Source: Arthrobacter crystallopoietes
GTDB lineage: Bacteria; Actinomycetota; Actinomycetes; Actinomycetales; Micrococcaceae
NCBI RefSeq assembly: GCF_017603825.1
Contig: NZ_CP072014.1
Location: 2,852,001-2,916,000 of the forward strand
DNA: 64,000 nucleotides
Reading direction: 5' to 3'
The notes under the pieces are model-generated. The model had not been told where the DNA came from and did not search any database. It saw nothing but the letters and a program-made list of their open reading frames with translations. This document shows positions 44,374-53,847 of this stretch, in pieces; positions within the stretch are counted from its first letter, which is position 1, and each line of letters opens with the position of its first letter. A program made the translations under genes and the position numbers.

Positions 44374-44862
44374 ATGAGTGAAGTGGCCGTGGCTTTGTGC
44401 TTCCTGGTGCGGGAAATGGACGGCGGACTTGCTGTACTGCTGGGCCACAAGAAGTCCGGTTTCGGTACCGGCAAGGTCGTCGGGGTCGGCGGAAAGCTCG
44501 AGCCGGGGGAGACCGTAGCTGAGGCTGCCTGCCGCGAGGTCTTGGAAGAGACGGGCGTGACGGTCCGGCAGGAGGACCTGGAACCTGCGGGACGAATCCT
44601 GTTCGACTTTCCGTCACGGCCGCTCTGGAACATGGATGCCGCGCTTTTTGTAGCGCGCCGCTGGACCGGGGAACCGGCAGAATCCGAGGAAATTGTTCCG
44701 GAATGGTTCAGGCTGGATGCGCTGCCGCTGGCGCTCATGTGGCACGACGCCGGCACGTGGCTGCCCATGGCACTCACCGGGGCGATGCCCAACTTCCGCA
44801 TCGTGCTCAACGACGACAACGAAACCGCGGCCAGATTCGATCCGCTGGAGCCGCTCCCGTAG
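44374..44862 (+). CDS. MTH1-type NUDIX hydrolase (8-oxo-dGTP diphosphatase-like)
   Basis: A 162-residue NUDIX protein close to the MTH1 branch of MutT. The stretch GFGTGKVVGVGGKLEPGET resembles the oxidised-purine pocket and NUDIX box of human MTH1, followed by REVLEETGV; PLALMWHDAGTWLP parallels the MTH1 W-P-D-D segment that grips the base. It probably removes 8-oxo-dGTP, 2-oxo-dATP or similar damaged nucleotides. TAGACT at 44362-44367 lies six bases before the ATG, so its mRNA may be leaderless. The gene is convergent with prpC; a strong bidirectional hairpin separates them. Confidence 0.88.
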   Translation: MSEVAVALCFLVREMDGGLAVLLGHKKSGFGTGKVVGVGGKLEPGETVAEAACREVLEETGVTVRQEDLEPAGRILFDFPSRPLWNMDAALFVARRWTGEPAESEEIVPEWFRLDALPLALMWHDAGTWLPMALTGAMPNFRIVLNDDNETAARFDPLEPLP

Positions 44863-44895
44863 AGCCGGGCCCTGCCGCAAGCCATGGAACTACCT

Positions 44896-44941
44896 GCAGC
44901 GCAGGATGCCAGCCGGAAGCACGGCGGGCATCCTGCGCTGC
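44896..44941. terminator. bidirectional terminator between mutT-like gene and prpC
   Basis: GCAGCGCAGGATGCC (44896-44910) and GGCATCCTGCGCTGC (44927-44941) form a perfect 15-bp stem with a 16-base loop. It lies 33 bases after the forward gene and 12 bases after the reverse gene, so it can serve both. Confidence 0.85.
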
Positions 44942-44953
44942 GGCTGTTATTGG

Positions 44954-46096
44954 TCAGAGCGAACGCTGGTCCGGTCCGTTGTACTCGCTCAGCGGGCGGA
45001 TCAGGGAGTTGGCTTCACGCTGCTCCATGATGTGTGCCGTCCAACCGGTGATGCGGGCGGCGACGAACAGCGGAGTAAACGTCTGAGTGTCGAAGCCCAT
45101 CAGGTGGTACGTCGGGCCCGCCGGATAGTCCAGGTTCGGCTTGATGTTCTTCTTCTCGGCCATGGCCGATTCCAGCGCCGTGTACAGCTCAGCCAGGTCC
45201 GGCCGGTTGTAGTAAGCGATCATCTTGTCGAGGGCGGCCTTCATGGTCGGGACACGCGAGTCGCCCTTCTTGTAGACACGGTGTCCGAACCCCATGATCT
45301 TCTTCTTGGTGGCCAGGGCATCCTCCAGCCACGCCTGCGCGCGCCGGGTGATGTCGCCTCCTTCGGTACCGATCTCTTCGAAGGTGTCCATCACGGCCTC
45401 ATTGGCGCCGCCGTGGAGCGGGCCCTTGAGCGCGCCGATGGCCCCGGTGACCGCGGAATGAAGATCCGCCAGGGTCGAGGTGATGACTCGCGCCGTGAAG
45501 GTCGAGGCGTTAAATGAGTGCTCGGCGTAGAGGATCATCGAGACGTTGAAGGCCTCGATCACCTCGGGGGCAGCTTCCTCACCGAAGGTCATGTAGAGGA
45601 AGTTAGCCGAGTAGTCCAGGTCTTCGCGGGGCTCGACAACGTCCTGGCCGCGCCGACGGCGCTGGTCGTAGGCGACGACGGCGGGGAACGCGGCGAAGAG
45701 GTCCTTGGCCTTGGCCAGGTTGGCTTCCGGGGACGAGTCCTCCGAGTGCGGATGCCGTGCCCCGATGACGCTCGCCGCCGTTCGGCACACGTCCATGGGG
45801 TGGGACGATGTGGGCAGCGTATCGATGACGGACTTGACCACTGGGTCCAGTGCCCGCCCGGAGCGCTCGTGGGCCGTAAATTCCGCCAGCTGCGCGTTGG
45901 TGGGAAGCTCGCCGTGCCAGAGCAGATACGCGACCTGCTCGAAACTGCACTGGGCAGCCAGATCCTGGACCGGGTAACCGCGGTAGAGCAGGGAATTGGT
46001 GTCCGCGTTGACTTTGGAAATGCGGGTGGTGTCGGCGACGACGCCGGCAAGTCCTTTGTGGATCTGCGGTGCTTCTGTGGTTGCTTCGCTGGTCAT
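44954..46096 (-). CDS. prpC: 2-methylcitrate synthase
   Basis: Condenses propionyl-CoA with oxaloacetate in the methylcitrate cycle; such enzymes often also act as citrate synthase. The 380-residue protein has the catalytic histidines in LYAEHSFNASTF and GFGHRVYKKGDSR, and the active-site aspartate region NLDYPAG. The operon partners prpD and prpB make the methylcitrate assignment firm. ATG at 46096 with AAGGAG upstream. It is the last gene of the operon, 30 bases after prpB. Confidence 0.95.
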   Translation of the reverse strand: MTSEATTEAPQIHKGLAGVVADTTRISKVNADTNSLLYRGYPVQDLAAQCSFEQVAYLLWHGELPTNAQLAEFTAHERSGRALDPVVKSVIDTLPTSSHPMDVCRTAASVIGARHPHSEDSSPEANLAKAKDLFAAFPAVVAYDQRRRRGQDVVEPREDLDYSANFLYMTFGEEAAPEVIEAFNVSMILYAEHSFNASTFTARVITSTLADLHSAVTGAIGALKGPLHGGANEAVMDTFEEIGTEGGDITRRAQAWLEDALATKKKIMGFGHRVYKKGDSRVPTMKAALDKMIAYYNRPDLAELYTALESAMAEKKNIKPNLDYPAGPTYHLMGFDTQTFTPLFVAARITGWTAHIMEQREANSLIRPLSEYNGPDQRSL

Positions 46097-46126
46097 AGCG
46101 ACTCCTTTATCAAGACAGCGATGCCG

Positions 46127-47032
46127 TCAGTGTTGTCCGGGTACCTGGAAGTTGAAGACCGAAGTGTCGAAGTGGTTGTAAGCTTCATAATCCACCAATT
46201 CGTACAAACGTGCACGGGTCAGCATGTTTTCCACGTCGGCTTGCTGCGAACCCTTGGCCTTGATCGTGTCCAGGGTGCGTTCCGCAGCGCCCATGGCGCT
46301 GCGCAGCAGTGTTACCGGATAGATGACAATGTTGACGCCGGCCGAGGCCAGCTGCTCGGTGGTGAACAGCTCGCTCTTGCCGAACTCCGTCATGTTCGCC
46401 AGCACCGGTACGTCCACGGCGTCGCGGATGGCCTGGAATTCCTCCAGGTTGCGCATTGCTTCGGGGAAGATGGCGTCGGCACCGGCATCCACCAGGGCCT
46501 TGGCACGGTCCTGCGCTGCTTCGATGCCGTCCACGGCCCGGATATCGGTCCGGGCCATGATCAGGAAGTTCGGATCGCGGCGCGCGTCCGCCGCGGCGCG
46601 GATGCGCTTGGTGGCCGTCTCCAGATCCACTACGTTCTTGCCGTCGAGGTGGCCGCAGCGCTTCGGATTGAACTGGTCCTCGATATGGCAGCCGGCCATC
46701 CCGGCGTTTTCGAGTTCCTGGATGCTGCGGGCCACGTTCATGGGCTCGCCGAAACCAGTGTCGGCGTCGACGATCGCCGGCAGCTCGGTCATCCGAGCGA
46801 TCTGTCCTGCCCGGGTTGCCACTTCGGTCAGTGTGGTCAGTCCGATGTCGGGCAGGCCCAGGTCATTGGCCAGCACCGCGCCGGAAATGTAGACGCCGTT
46901 GAAGCCCTTCTCCTCGATGAGCCGTGCCGAAAGCGGGTTGAAAGCACCGGGGAACTGCTGGATCGTGCCCGAGGCCAGGCCTTCGCGCAGCGCTACACGC
47001 TTCTGCTCGGGGGTGGTTTTCGCGTACAGCAT
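46127..47032 (-). CDS. prpB: methylisocitrate lyase
   Basis: Splits 2-methylisocitrate into pyruvate and succinate. The 301 residues form the isocitrate-lyase TIM barrel, with FNGVYISGAVLANDLGLPD at the N-terminal side, the metal-binding DADTGFGEP, and the catalytic loop PKRCGHLDGK carrying the active-site cysteine. Its ATG directly abuts the prpD stop codon; AAGGGG within the end of prpD can serve as the ribosome binding site. Confidence 0.95.
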   Translation of the reverse strand: MLYAKTTPEQKRVALREGLASGTIQQFPGAFNPLSARLIEEKGFNGVYISGAVLANDLGLPDIGLTTLTEVATRAGQIARMTELPAIVDADTGFGEPMNVARSIQELENAGMAGCHIEDQFNPKRCGHLDGKNVVDLETATKRIRAAADARRDPNFLIMARTDIRAVDGIEAAQDRAKALVDAGADAIFPEAMRNLEEFQAIRDAVDVPVLANMTEFGKSELFTTEQLASAGVNIVIYPVTLLRSAMGAAERTLDTIKAKGSQQADVENMLTRARLYELVDYEAYNHFDTSVFNFQVPGQH

Positions 47033-48568
47033 TTAGAAAAGCCCCTTCGGTCCGGCGCTCAGGTTGATGACGCCGTCGGCCGCTGCAATATTAAGCTGGT
47101 CCAGTTCTCCCGCGGCAAGTTCGGGCAGACGTTCGACGGCGGCGAGGAACCTGTCGATTTCGGCCTCCTCCACCAGACGATTGCCGTTCTGGCCGGCAGC
47201 CAGCGTGCGCAGTTTGTTGATGTACTGCTCGCGGGCAAACGGGCGGGCACCCAGCGGGTGCGCATCGGCAACGGCAATCTCATCCACAATGGTGCTGCCG
47301 TCCTTGAGCGTGATCTCCACGCGGCCGCCGAAGGCCTTTTCGCTGATGTCCAGCGAATGGTAGCGGCGGGTCCATTCCTGGTCCTCTTCCGTGGTCACCT
47401 TGTGCCAGAGGTCTACGGTATCGGCACGTCCCGCACGCTCAGGGGTGTAGGAATCGACGTGGTGCCACTTTCCGTCCTGCAGGGCGACGGTGAAGATGTA
47501 CGGGATGGAGTGGTCCAGCGTTTCCCGGGAGGCCATCGGATCGTACTTCTGCGGGTCGTTCGCGCCGGAGCCAATGACATAGTGCGTGTGGTGCGAGGTG
47601 TGGATGAGGATCTTGTCCACGTTCGCCGGATCGGTGGCTTCCGGGTGCGCGCCGTGCAGCTTGCGGGCCAGATCGATTAAGGCCTGTGCCTGGTATTCGG
47701 CCGAGTGCTCCTTGGTATAGGTGTCGAGGATGGCGCGCTTGGCTTCGCCGTCGGCGGGCAGCGGCACCTCGTAGGCAGCCTCGGGTCCGTCGAGCATCCA
47801 GGCGATGACGCCGTCTTCGCCCTCGTAGATGGGAACCGGCGAGGTCTGCCCGCGCATGGCCCGGTCAACGGCTTCCACAGCCATCTTGCCTGCGAATGCC
47901 GGTGCGTGGGCCTTCCACGTTGAGATCTCGCCCTTGCGGGACTGGCGGGTCGCCGTCGTCGTATGCAGTGCCTGGCCCACGGCCTGGAAGATGGTTTCGA
48001 CGTCGAGACCCAGCAGGGTGCCGATGCCGGCTGCGGCGGACGGGCCGAGGTGGGCGACGTGGTCGATCTTGTGCTTGTGCAGGCAGATGGCCTTCACCAG
48101 ATCCACCTGGATTTCGTAGCCGGTGGCGATTCCGCGCACAAGGTCGCGTCCGTTGGCGCCGGTGTGCTGCGCGACGGCGAGAATGGGAGGAATATTATCG
48201 CCCGGGTGGGAGTACTCGGCGGCGAGGAAGGTGTCGTGGTAGTCCAGTTCGCGCACGGCGACACCGTTGGCCCAGGCGGCCCACTCCGGCGAGGTCTTGC
48301 CGGCAACGCCGTAGATTCCTGCTCCGTTGCCGTTCGCCGAGACCGGGTGGCTCAGCGCCTGCGAACGGGCGGCCACGATCGGGCCGCGGTTTAGCGAAGC
48401 AACGGCCACGGAGGCGTTGTCGATGATGCGGTTGATGACCATTTCGGTCACGTCTTCGCTGACTTCCACCGGGTCGACGGCGACCTTGGCGATCTTGTAG
48501 GCGAGCTGGTCCTGCCGCGGAAGGTTCTCTTCACTGCGGTAGACGCGGACTTTGTGGTTGACGGTCAT
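47033..48568 (-). CDS. prpD: 2-methylcitrate dehydratase
   Basis: Iron-sulfur-independent dehydratase of the MmgE/PrpD family that turns 2-methylcitrate into 2-methyl-cis-aconitate. The 511-residue protein has the family segments [39 protein letters not shown] and the late VEITLKDGS. Length is slightly above the usual 480. The ATG overlaps the stop of the upstream GntR regulator gene as ATGA, placing regulator and enzymes on one transcript. Confidence 0.95.
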   Translation of the reverse strand: MTVNHKVRVYRSEENLPRQDQLAYKIAKVAVDPVEVSEDVTEMVINRIIDNASVAVASLNRGPIVAARSQALSHPVSANGNGAGIYGVAGKTSPEWAAWANGVAVRELDYHDTFLAAEYSHPGDNIPPILAVAQHTGANGRDLVRGIATGYEIQVDLVKAICLHKHKIDHVAHLGPSAAAGIGTLLGLDVETIFQAVGQALHTTTATRQSRKGEISTWKAHAPAFAGKMAVEAVDRAMRGQTSPVPIYEGEDGVIAWMLDGPEAAYEVPLPADGEAKRAILDTYTKEHSAEYQAQALIDLARKLHGAHPEATDPANVDKILIHTSHHTHYVIGSGANDPQKYDPMASRETLDHSIPYIFTVALQDGKWHHVDSYTPERAGRADTVDLWHKVTTEEDQEWTRRYHSLDISEKAFGGRVEITLKDGSTIVDEIAVADAHPLGARPFAREQYINKLRTLAAGQNGNRLVEEAEIDRFLAAVERLPELAAGELDQLNIAAADGVINLSAGPKGLF

Positions 48569-49221
48569 GAGGCTGTCCTCTCGGCTGACGGTTGGGTGGT
48601 TTTGAGATGTTCCAGGCTTTGATACAGATGTACTGCGGTGGCCGCTGCGGCGAGCTGGCCGTCCCCGGCGGCGATGGCCCCGGCGATGTTGGCGTGCTCC
48701 GTGGCTGCTGCCAGCAGGCGTTCGGGATTGTCTTTGGCCAGCCGGCGGATCCGGACCAGATGCACCCGCAGGTTTTTCAGCGCCTGCAGCAGATAGGCGT
48801 TGTCGATGGCCTCGTCGATGGCCCGGTCCAGCCGGCCCACGAGAGCGTAGTAATCATGGCGGGCCGGATCATCGCCGCGCAGCAGCTGGGCCGCCGAGGC
48901 GAACTCCTGCTGCAGGCACGTGAAGACTGCCGGATCCCCGCGCCGTGCCGCCAGAGACGCGGCCTGGCACTCCAGTGCGGTGCGGAGTTCGAAGAGTTCG
49001 GCAGCGGTATCGAGCGAGATGGCGGTGACGACGACGCCGCGGCCGCTGTGCGGGGCAGCGAGGCCTTCGGCAGTCAGCCGTCCGAGTGCTTCACGCAGGG
49101 GAGTGCGGGAAACCCCCAGCCGTTCGGCCTGTTCCACTTCCCCGAGGACGGTACCCGGCGGCAGCCGCCATTCGACGATGTCCTCCCGCAAGGCCCAATA
49201 GGCACGCTCGCTGGCACGCAT
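48565..49221 (-). CDS. GntR-family (FCD) transcriptional regulator of the prp genes
   Basis: A 218-residue regulator with an N-terminal winged helix ([40 protein letters not shown]) and a C-terminal FCD effector domain ([20 protein letters not shown], with histidines in [10 protein letters not shown] suited to metal and carboxylate binding). It heads the prpDBC operon and probably senses propionate, methylcitrate or a related acid. Candidate operators TGTATACA stand at 49271-49278 and 49333-49340. The ATG at 49221 is chosen because GGGAGG precedes it by seven bases; the open frame upstream runs through the operator. Confidence 0.88.
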   Translation of the reverse strand: MRASERAYWALREDIVEWRLPPGTVLGEVEQAERLGVSRTPLREALGRLTAEGLAAPHSGRGVVVTAISLDTAAELFELRTALECQAASLAARRGDPAVFTCLQQEFASAAQLLRGDDPARHDYYALVGRLDRAIDEAIDNAYLLQALKNLRVHLVRIRRLAKDNPERLLAAATEHANIAGAIAAGDGQLAAAATAVHLYQSLEHLKTTQPSAERTAS

Positions 49222-49268
49222 TGGAACCTCCCGTTCTGCAGGTCGTGGTGAGTTTGAATACAGTACCA

Positions 49269-49340
49269 GTGTATACACAGCAGGGAAGTAAGCAAGGGCT
49301 GATAAGACTTTCTCGGCTGAATAGGCGAGAAATGTATACA
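49269..49340. promoter_or_regulatory. two TGTATACA operators between divergent prp genes
   Basis: GTGTATACAC (49269-49278) and TGTATACA (49333-49340) are palindromes with centres 63 bp apart, six helical turns. The first lies close to the expected promoter of the reverse GntR-prpDBC operon. The second is just upstream of a possible prpE promoter (TTGGAC 49350-49355, TAGTAT 49371-49376). A GntR dimer at each could control both directions. Confidence 0.6.
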
Positions 49341-49412
49341 GGACTCTTGTTGGACGCGGGTTTCGACCGATAGTATGGCGAGCATCACATCGAAGCTTCG
49401 AAAGGGATCAGC

Positions 49413-51305
49413 GTGGACAGCTACCGCACTATGTACGAGGCCAGTTGCGATGAGCCGGAGAAGTTCTGGCTCGATGCCGCCTCGGCCATCCAGTGGGACC
49501 AGATGCCTGCCCAGGCCCTCGACGATGGCAACCCGCCGATGTACCGCTGGTTTCCGGACGGTGAGCTCAACACCAGCGTCAACGCCCTGGACCGCCATGT
49601 TGCCGCCGGCCGCGGCGGGGATGCCGCCCTGATCTACGATTCGGCGATGCTGGGGCTGCAGCGCACCTACACCTATCAGGACTTGCTGTCCGAGGTTGAG
49701 CGCTTTGCAGGCGTGCTGCGCGGCCGGGGAGTTGGCCAAGGCGACCGGGTCATCATTTACATGCCCATGATTCCCGAGGCCGCCGTGGCCATGCTGGCGG
49801 TAGCCCGGCTCGGAGCGGTCCATTCAGTGGTGTTCGGTGGATTCGCGGCACAGGAACTCGCCGCCCGGATTGATGATGCACGCCCCTCGGCCATCGTGAC
49901 CACCAGCGGCGGAATCGAACCGTCGCGCCGGATCGAGTACCTGCCGGCGGTCGCCGAAGCCATCGGGCTGGCAGGCCACGCCGTTGCCGATGTGATCGTC
50001 AAAGCGCGCGAGGGATTCCAACATACCGTCGAGGACTTCGCGACCGCCGGTACGGTTTGGCATGACTGGGACGCGCTGGCGGCAACCGCCGAGCCGGCCG
50101 GCCCGGTGTCGGTCAAGGCGACCGACCCGCTCTACATTCTCTATACGTCAGGTACAACCGGCGCCCCGAAGGGCGTAGTGCGGGACAACGGCTCCCATGC
50201 GGTGGCCATGGCCTGGTCGATGAAGAACATTTACAACGTTGGCCCGGGCGACGTCATGTGGACCGCTTCTGACGTCGGCTGGGTGGTGGGACACTCCTAC
50301 ATTGTTTATGGACCCCTGATTGCCGGAGCCACCACTGTGCTTTACGAAGGCAAGCCGGTAGGGACCCCGGATGCCGGCGCATTCTGGCGGGTAGTCCAGG
50401 ACCATCATGTGGATGTGCTCTTTACCGCCCCCACTGCGCTGCGGGCCATCCGCAAGGCCGACCCGGCCGCCGCGCTGGTCAAGGACTATGACATCTCGTC
50501 CCTGCGCACACTGTTTGCGGCGGGCGAGCGGCTGGATCCTGAGACGTACGAGTGGATTTCGGCTGCCCTGCAGGTGCCGGTAATCGACCATTGGTGGCAG
50601 ACGGAGACCGGCTGGGCCATCGCAGCCAATCCGCTCGGCGTGGAGCAGCTTCCGGTCAAGGCCGGATCGCCCACCGTGCCGGTGCCGGGGTACCGGCTGG
50701 AAATCGTCGACGCCGGCGGGCAGCCGGTGCCGCCCGGCACCGAAGGCAACATCGTGCTGCGGCTGCCCCTGCCGCCGGGAACCCTGACCACGCTGTGGGG
50801 CAACGACGAGCGGTACATCCGGTCCTACCTGGACATCTTCGACGGTTATTACACCACGGGGGACTCCGGCTACCTGGACGAGGACGGCTATCTGTTCGTG
50901 ATGGGCCGCACCGACGACGTCATTAACGTCTCCGGCCACAGGCTCTCCACCGGGGCAATGGAACAGGCCGTGGCGCGGCATCCCGCGGTGGCCGAATGCG
51001 CGGTCGTCGGTATTGCCGATGACCTCAAGGGACAGCGGCCCAGCGGGTTTGTGGTGCTCAAGGCCGGCAGCGAGATGGCGCAGGAACAGCTTCAGCGGGA
51101 ACTGGTGGACCTGGTGCGCTCGCAGATCGGGCCGGTCGCGGACTTCAAGGAGATACGGATCGTGGCCGCACTGCCGAAGACACGGTCAGGCAAGATCCTG
51201 CGCAAGACCATGCGGCAGATCGCCGACGGCGAGGCGTACACCGTGCCTTCCACTATCGAGGATCCACTGGTGATTGACGACCTGGTGCGCCTGCTGCAGC
51301 CCTAG
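49413..51305 (+). CDS. prpE: propionyl-CoA synthetase (PrpE-like acyl-CoA synthetase)
   Basis: Activates propionate to propionyl-CoA through an adenylate. The 630-residue ANL enzyme has the phosphate-binding loop YTSGTTGAPKG (244-254), HWWQTETGWAIAAN, TTGDSGYLDEDGY, and the catalytic lysine Lys594 in TRSGKILRKTMRQ, a site commonly controlled by lysine acetylation. SVVFGGFAAQELAARIDDARP and the divergent prp operon favour propionate over acetate. GTG start after GAAAGGGA. It is convergent with the response regulator gene; a short hairpin fills the 17-base gap. Confidence 0.92.
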   Translation: MDSYRTMYEASCDEPEKFWLDAASAIQWDQMPAQALDDGNPPMYRWFPDGELNTSVNALDRHVAAGRGGDAALIYDSAMLGLQRTYTYQDLLSEVERFAGVLRGRGVGQGDRVIIYMPMIPEAAVAMLAVARLGAVHSVVFGGFAAQELAARIDDARPSAIVTTSGGIEPSRRIEYLPAVAEAIGLAGHAVADVIVKAREGFQHTVEDFATAGTVWHDWDALAATAEPAGPVSVKATDPLYILYTSGTTGAPKGVVRDNGSHAVAMAWSMKNIYNVGPGDVMWTASDVGWVVGHSYIVYGPLIAGATTVLYEGKPVGTPDAGAFWRVVQDHHVDVLFTAPTALRAIRKADPAAALVKDYDISSLRTLFAAGERLDPETYEWISAALQVPVIDHWWQTETGWAIAANPLGVEQLPVKAGSPTVPVPGYRLEIVDAGGQPVPPGTEGNIVLRLPLPPGTLTTLWGNDERYIRSYLDIFDGYYTTGDSGYLDEDGYLFVMGRTDDVINVSGHRLSTGAMEQAVARHPAVAECAVVGIADDLKGQRPSGFVVLKAGSEMAQEQLQRELVDLVRSQIGPVADFKEIRIVAALPKTRSGKILRKTMRQIADGEAYTVPSTIEDPLVIDDLVRLLQP

Positions 51306-51306
51306 C

Positions 51307-51320
51307 CCGGCGCTCGCCGG
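51307..51320. terminator. short hairpin between convergent prpE and response regulator
   Basis: CCGGCG-CT-CGCCGG is a 14-base palindrome filling most of the 17-base gap between the two stop codons. The two-base loop is too tight for an ideal terminator, so the call is tentative. Confidence 0.35.
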
Positions 51321-51322
51321 CA

Positions 51323-52036
51323 TCACGCCCGGCGCCAGGTGTACTCGAATTCCGGCCGCCCCCGCGTGCCGTAACGGGGAGACCGGACGGCGGCGTTCTG
51401 CTCCGCAAGGTGCTCCAGGTACCGGCGTGCGGTCACCCGGGACATGCCCAGCCGTTCGGTGACCTCAACCGCCGAGATGGGGGATGGACTGCTTTTCAGC
51501 AGCGTGATGACGCTTTGCAGGGTCTCTTCGGAAAAACCTTTGGGCAGGGTGGCCGCGGCCGGGGTGCGCAACGCGGCGAAGGCGCGGTCCACGGCCTCCT
51601 GGGTGGTGGCACTGCCGTGCTGGGCAAGGCTGTCCCGGAACTGCCGGTAGTGATGGAGTTTGTCGCTGAAGGCGGCGAAGGTGAACGGCTTGATCAGGTA
51701 CTGCGCAATGCCGGAGGAAATGGCCTTGCGAACAATCGGCAGTTCCCGGACTGCGGTTACGGCGATGATTTCCACCGGCAGGCCGGAACCGCGGATTCTG
51801 CGCAGGATATCCAGTCCGTGCAGGTCCGGCAGGTTCATGTCCAGCAGCACCAGATCGACGGCGACGGCGGACTCCTGCTGCCTTCCGGGGGACAGTCCCA
51901 GGAACGCCAGGGCCTCCGAACCCGTCCGCGCCACACCAGCGAGCTGGAAGCCCTCGATCCGCCGCACATACTCCGCATGGGCGGCGGCTGCCACGGATTC
52001 GTCTTCGACCACGAGGACACGGATCGGATCAGGCAA
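51323..52036 (-). CDS. CitB/DcuR-type response regulator
   Basis: A 237-residue two-component regulator. The receiver domain has the acidic pair Glu11-Asp12, phosphorylation site Asp66 in LVLLDMNLP, and the conserved lysine in YLIKPF. The C-terminal winged-helix domain (ISAVEVTERLGMSRVTARRYLEHLAEQ) is of the CitB type. The start is set at the TTG at 52036 because GGAGG stands five bases ahead and the receiver begins there; it overlaps the kinase stop by eight bases. Probable target is the dicarboxylate symporter gene beyond the kinase gene. Confidence 0.9.
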   Translation of the reverse strand: MPDPIRVLVVEDESVAAAAHAEYVRRIEGFQLAGVARTGSEALAFLGLSPGRQQESAVAVDLVLLDMNLPDLHGLDILRRIRGSGLPVEIIAVTAVRELPIVRKAISSGIAQYLIKPFTFAAFSDKLHHYRQFRDSLAQHGSATTQEAVDRAFAALRTPAAATLPKGFSEETLQSVITLLKSSPSPISAVEVTERLGMSRVTARRYLEHLAEQNAAVRSPRYGTRGRPEFEYTWRRA

Positions 52037-53723
52037 TGGTGCCTCCGGTTTCCTCTTCCGTAGCAGGCTGGAGCGGATGCAGCGGCAGCGACACGGTGAA
52101 TACGGCTCCTTCCTCATTGTCCACGGTCAGTTGCCCGCCCAATCTCTTTACGGCTTGGCGCACCAAGGCCAGGCCCACACCGCGGCGCCTGCCGCCGTCG
52201 GCCTTGGAGCTGAAGCCAAGGCTGAATATGCTCTCCAGCTCCGATTCCGGAATCCCCGGCCCGCTGTCGTGAACCTCGATCCATAATTTCTCGGAAGTGC
52301 TGAGGAAGTCTATCGAGACTTCCCGGTGCTCGGACCCTGAGACCGCGTCGAAGGCGTTATCGAGCAGGTTTCCCACGATGGTTACGAGCGCGGCCGGATC
52401 GAGGCCGGCGCGGGCACCGGCAGGCACCGTTTCGGCGCCGAAGGCAGTGTCCGCAGTGATGTTGAGCTCGATGCCGCGCTCGTTGGCCTGGGCTGCCTTG
52501 CCCACCAGCAACGCCGAAATGAAGGGTTCGTCCACGGCGGAGACGACCTTGTCCGTCAGCTGCTGCGACTGCTGCAGGTCGCGGGCCGCGAACTCGATCG
52601 CATCGCTGTCCCTGCCCAATTCGATCAGCGACACGATGGTGTGCAGCCTGTTGGAGTGCTCGTGCGTCTGGGCCCGGAGCGCGTCGGTGAGGGTATGCAT
52701 GGACTCCAGCTCGCCGGCCAGGGATTGGACCTCGGTCCGGTCGCGTAAGGTCGCCACGGTTCCCAGCGGCGCGGCCGGCTTTGCGGCACGGCTTCCTGCC
52801 GCGGCACCGGCAGTCCGAGCCCGCTGTGGCGGGCGCACGGCAGGGTCCTGACTGACGACCAGTACCTGGTCATCGGTCACAAGCACCTCCTCCCGCGCAA
52901 CGCGGCCGCTGAGCAGCAGCTCTTTCAGCGGCCCCGGGATCTTCAGGTCGGCGATGTCCAGAGCCGGGCCTCCCGGCGGCCTGGGCGGCAGGTTCAGCAG
53001 CCGGGCCGCCTGGTCGTTGTAGAGCACCAGCTGTCCGCTGGGACCGACCAGGAGCACGCCTTCGCGGACCGAGTGCAGGACCGAATCGTAGAAGATGAAA
53101 ATTCTGGACAGCTGCTCCGGGCCCCATCCCAAGGTGGCCCGGTTCAGGTAGCGGCTGAGGAGCCACGAGGCCACCGACGACGCCGCCATGACGGCCACGG
53201 CGGTGAGGATCACGAAGGGGAGCCTGGCCGCAATGGCCACCGAGACATTGGTGACAGTGACACCGGTGGCCACCATGCCGTGGACGGTGCCGTCCTCGTC
53301 CTGGATCGGCACAATCGCCCGGACGGACGGGCCCAAGGTGCCGGCAACAGTTTCGGTCCAGATCTCTCCTCTTAGCGCCTGCTCGGTGCTGCCGATGTAC
53401 GTCCTGCCTATCTCGGCGGGATCCGGATGAGTAAAGCGGGTGCCATCCGGGGCCATGATCGTGATGAAGTCCACCGAGGCATCGTCCATGATAGCGCGCG
53501 CATACGGCTGCAGGGCCGAGGTTGGATTAGGCGTCTGGACCGCTTCCAGGACAAAGGGACTCGCTGCGATGGTCACGGCGACGGATCGCATGCGCTGCTC
53601 TGCGCGGCTGTAATTCTGGTCCCGCGCATCGAGGAACAAAACTGTGGCTACAACAGCCGTCAGCACCGTCAGGAAAATGAGCTGGCCGGCGAATATCCGC
53701 GCCGCGAGGCTCCAGCTCTTCAT
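52029..53723 (-). CDS. CitA/DcuS-type sensor histidine kinase
   Basis: A 564-residue membrane kinase. Order: membrane segment (about 10-31), extracellular PAS-like sensor (32-165; RAIVPIQDEDGTVHGMVATG), second membrane segment (168-190), cytoplasmic PAS domain (205-330), then the kinase with phosphorylated His354 in QTHEHSNRLHTI and the ATPase boxes (NLLDNAFDAV, HDSGPGIPES, GVGLALVRQAV). Such kinases sense citrate or C4-dicarboxylates outside the cell. ATG 53723 with GAAAGGAAAA upstream. It is divergent from the symporter gene across 124 bases that must hold both promoters. Confidence 0.92.
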   Translation of the reverse strand: MKSWSLAARIFAGQLIFLTVLTAVVATVLFLDARDQNYSRAEQRMRSVAVTIAASPFVLEAVQTPNPTSALQPYARAIMDDASVDFITIMAPDGTRFTHPDPAEIGRTYIGSTEQALRGEIWTETVAGTLGPSVRAIVPIQDEDGTVHGMVATGVTVTNVSVAIAARLPFVILTAVAVMAASSVASWLLSRYLNRATLGWGPEQLSRIFIFYDSVLHSVREGVLLVGPSGQLVLYNDQAARLLNLPPRPPGGPALDIADLKIPGPLKELLLSGRVAREEVLVTDDQVLVVSQDPAVRPPQRARTAGAAAGSRAAKPAAPLGTVATLRDRTEVQSLAGELESMHTLTDALRAQTHEHSNRLHTIVSLIELGRDSDAIEFAARDLQQSQQLTDKVVSAVDEPFISALLVGKAAQANERGIELNITADTAFGAETVPAGARAGLDPAALVTIVGNLLDNAFDAVSGSEHREVSIDFLSTSEKLWIEVHDSGPGIPESELESIFSLGFSSKADGGRRRGVGLALVRQAVKRLGGQLTVDNEEGAVFTVSLPLHPLQPATEEETGGTIA

Positions 53724-53847
53724 GCGTTTTCCTTTCGGTCTGCGAACAGTATGAACGTAATGGTGATGGCAGTCACTGTGACGGGCAACATGGTTTGCAA
53801 CGCTCCGCCGACCCCGGCGGCACCTCACCTTTCAAAAGGAGCAACCC

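Noticed and set aside
45518-47680. A 720-codon forward open frame opposite prpC, prpB and prpD
   Set aside because: Spans three genes and their spacers on the other strand; composition is that of a GC-rich shadow.
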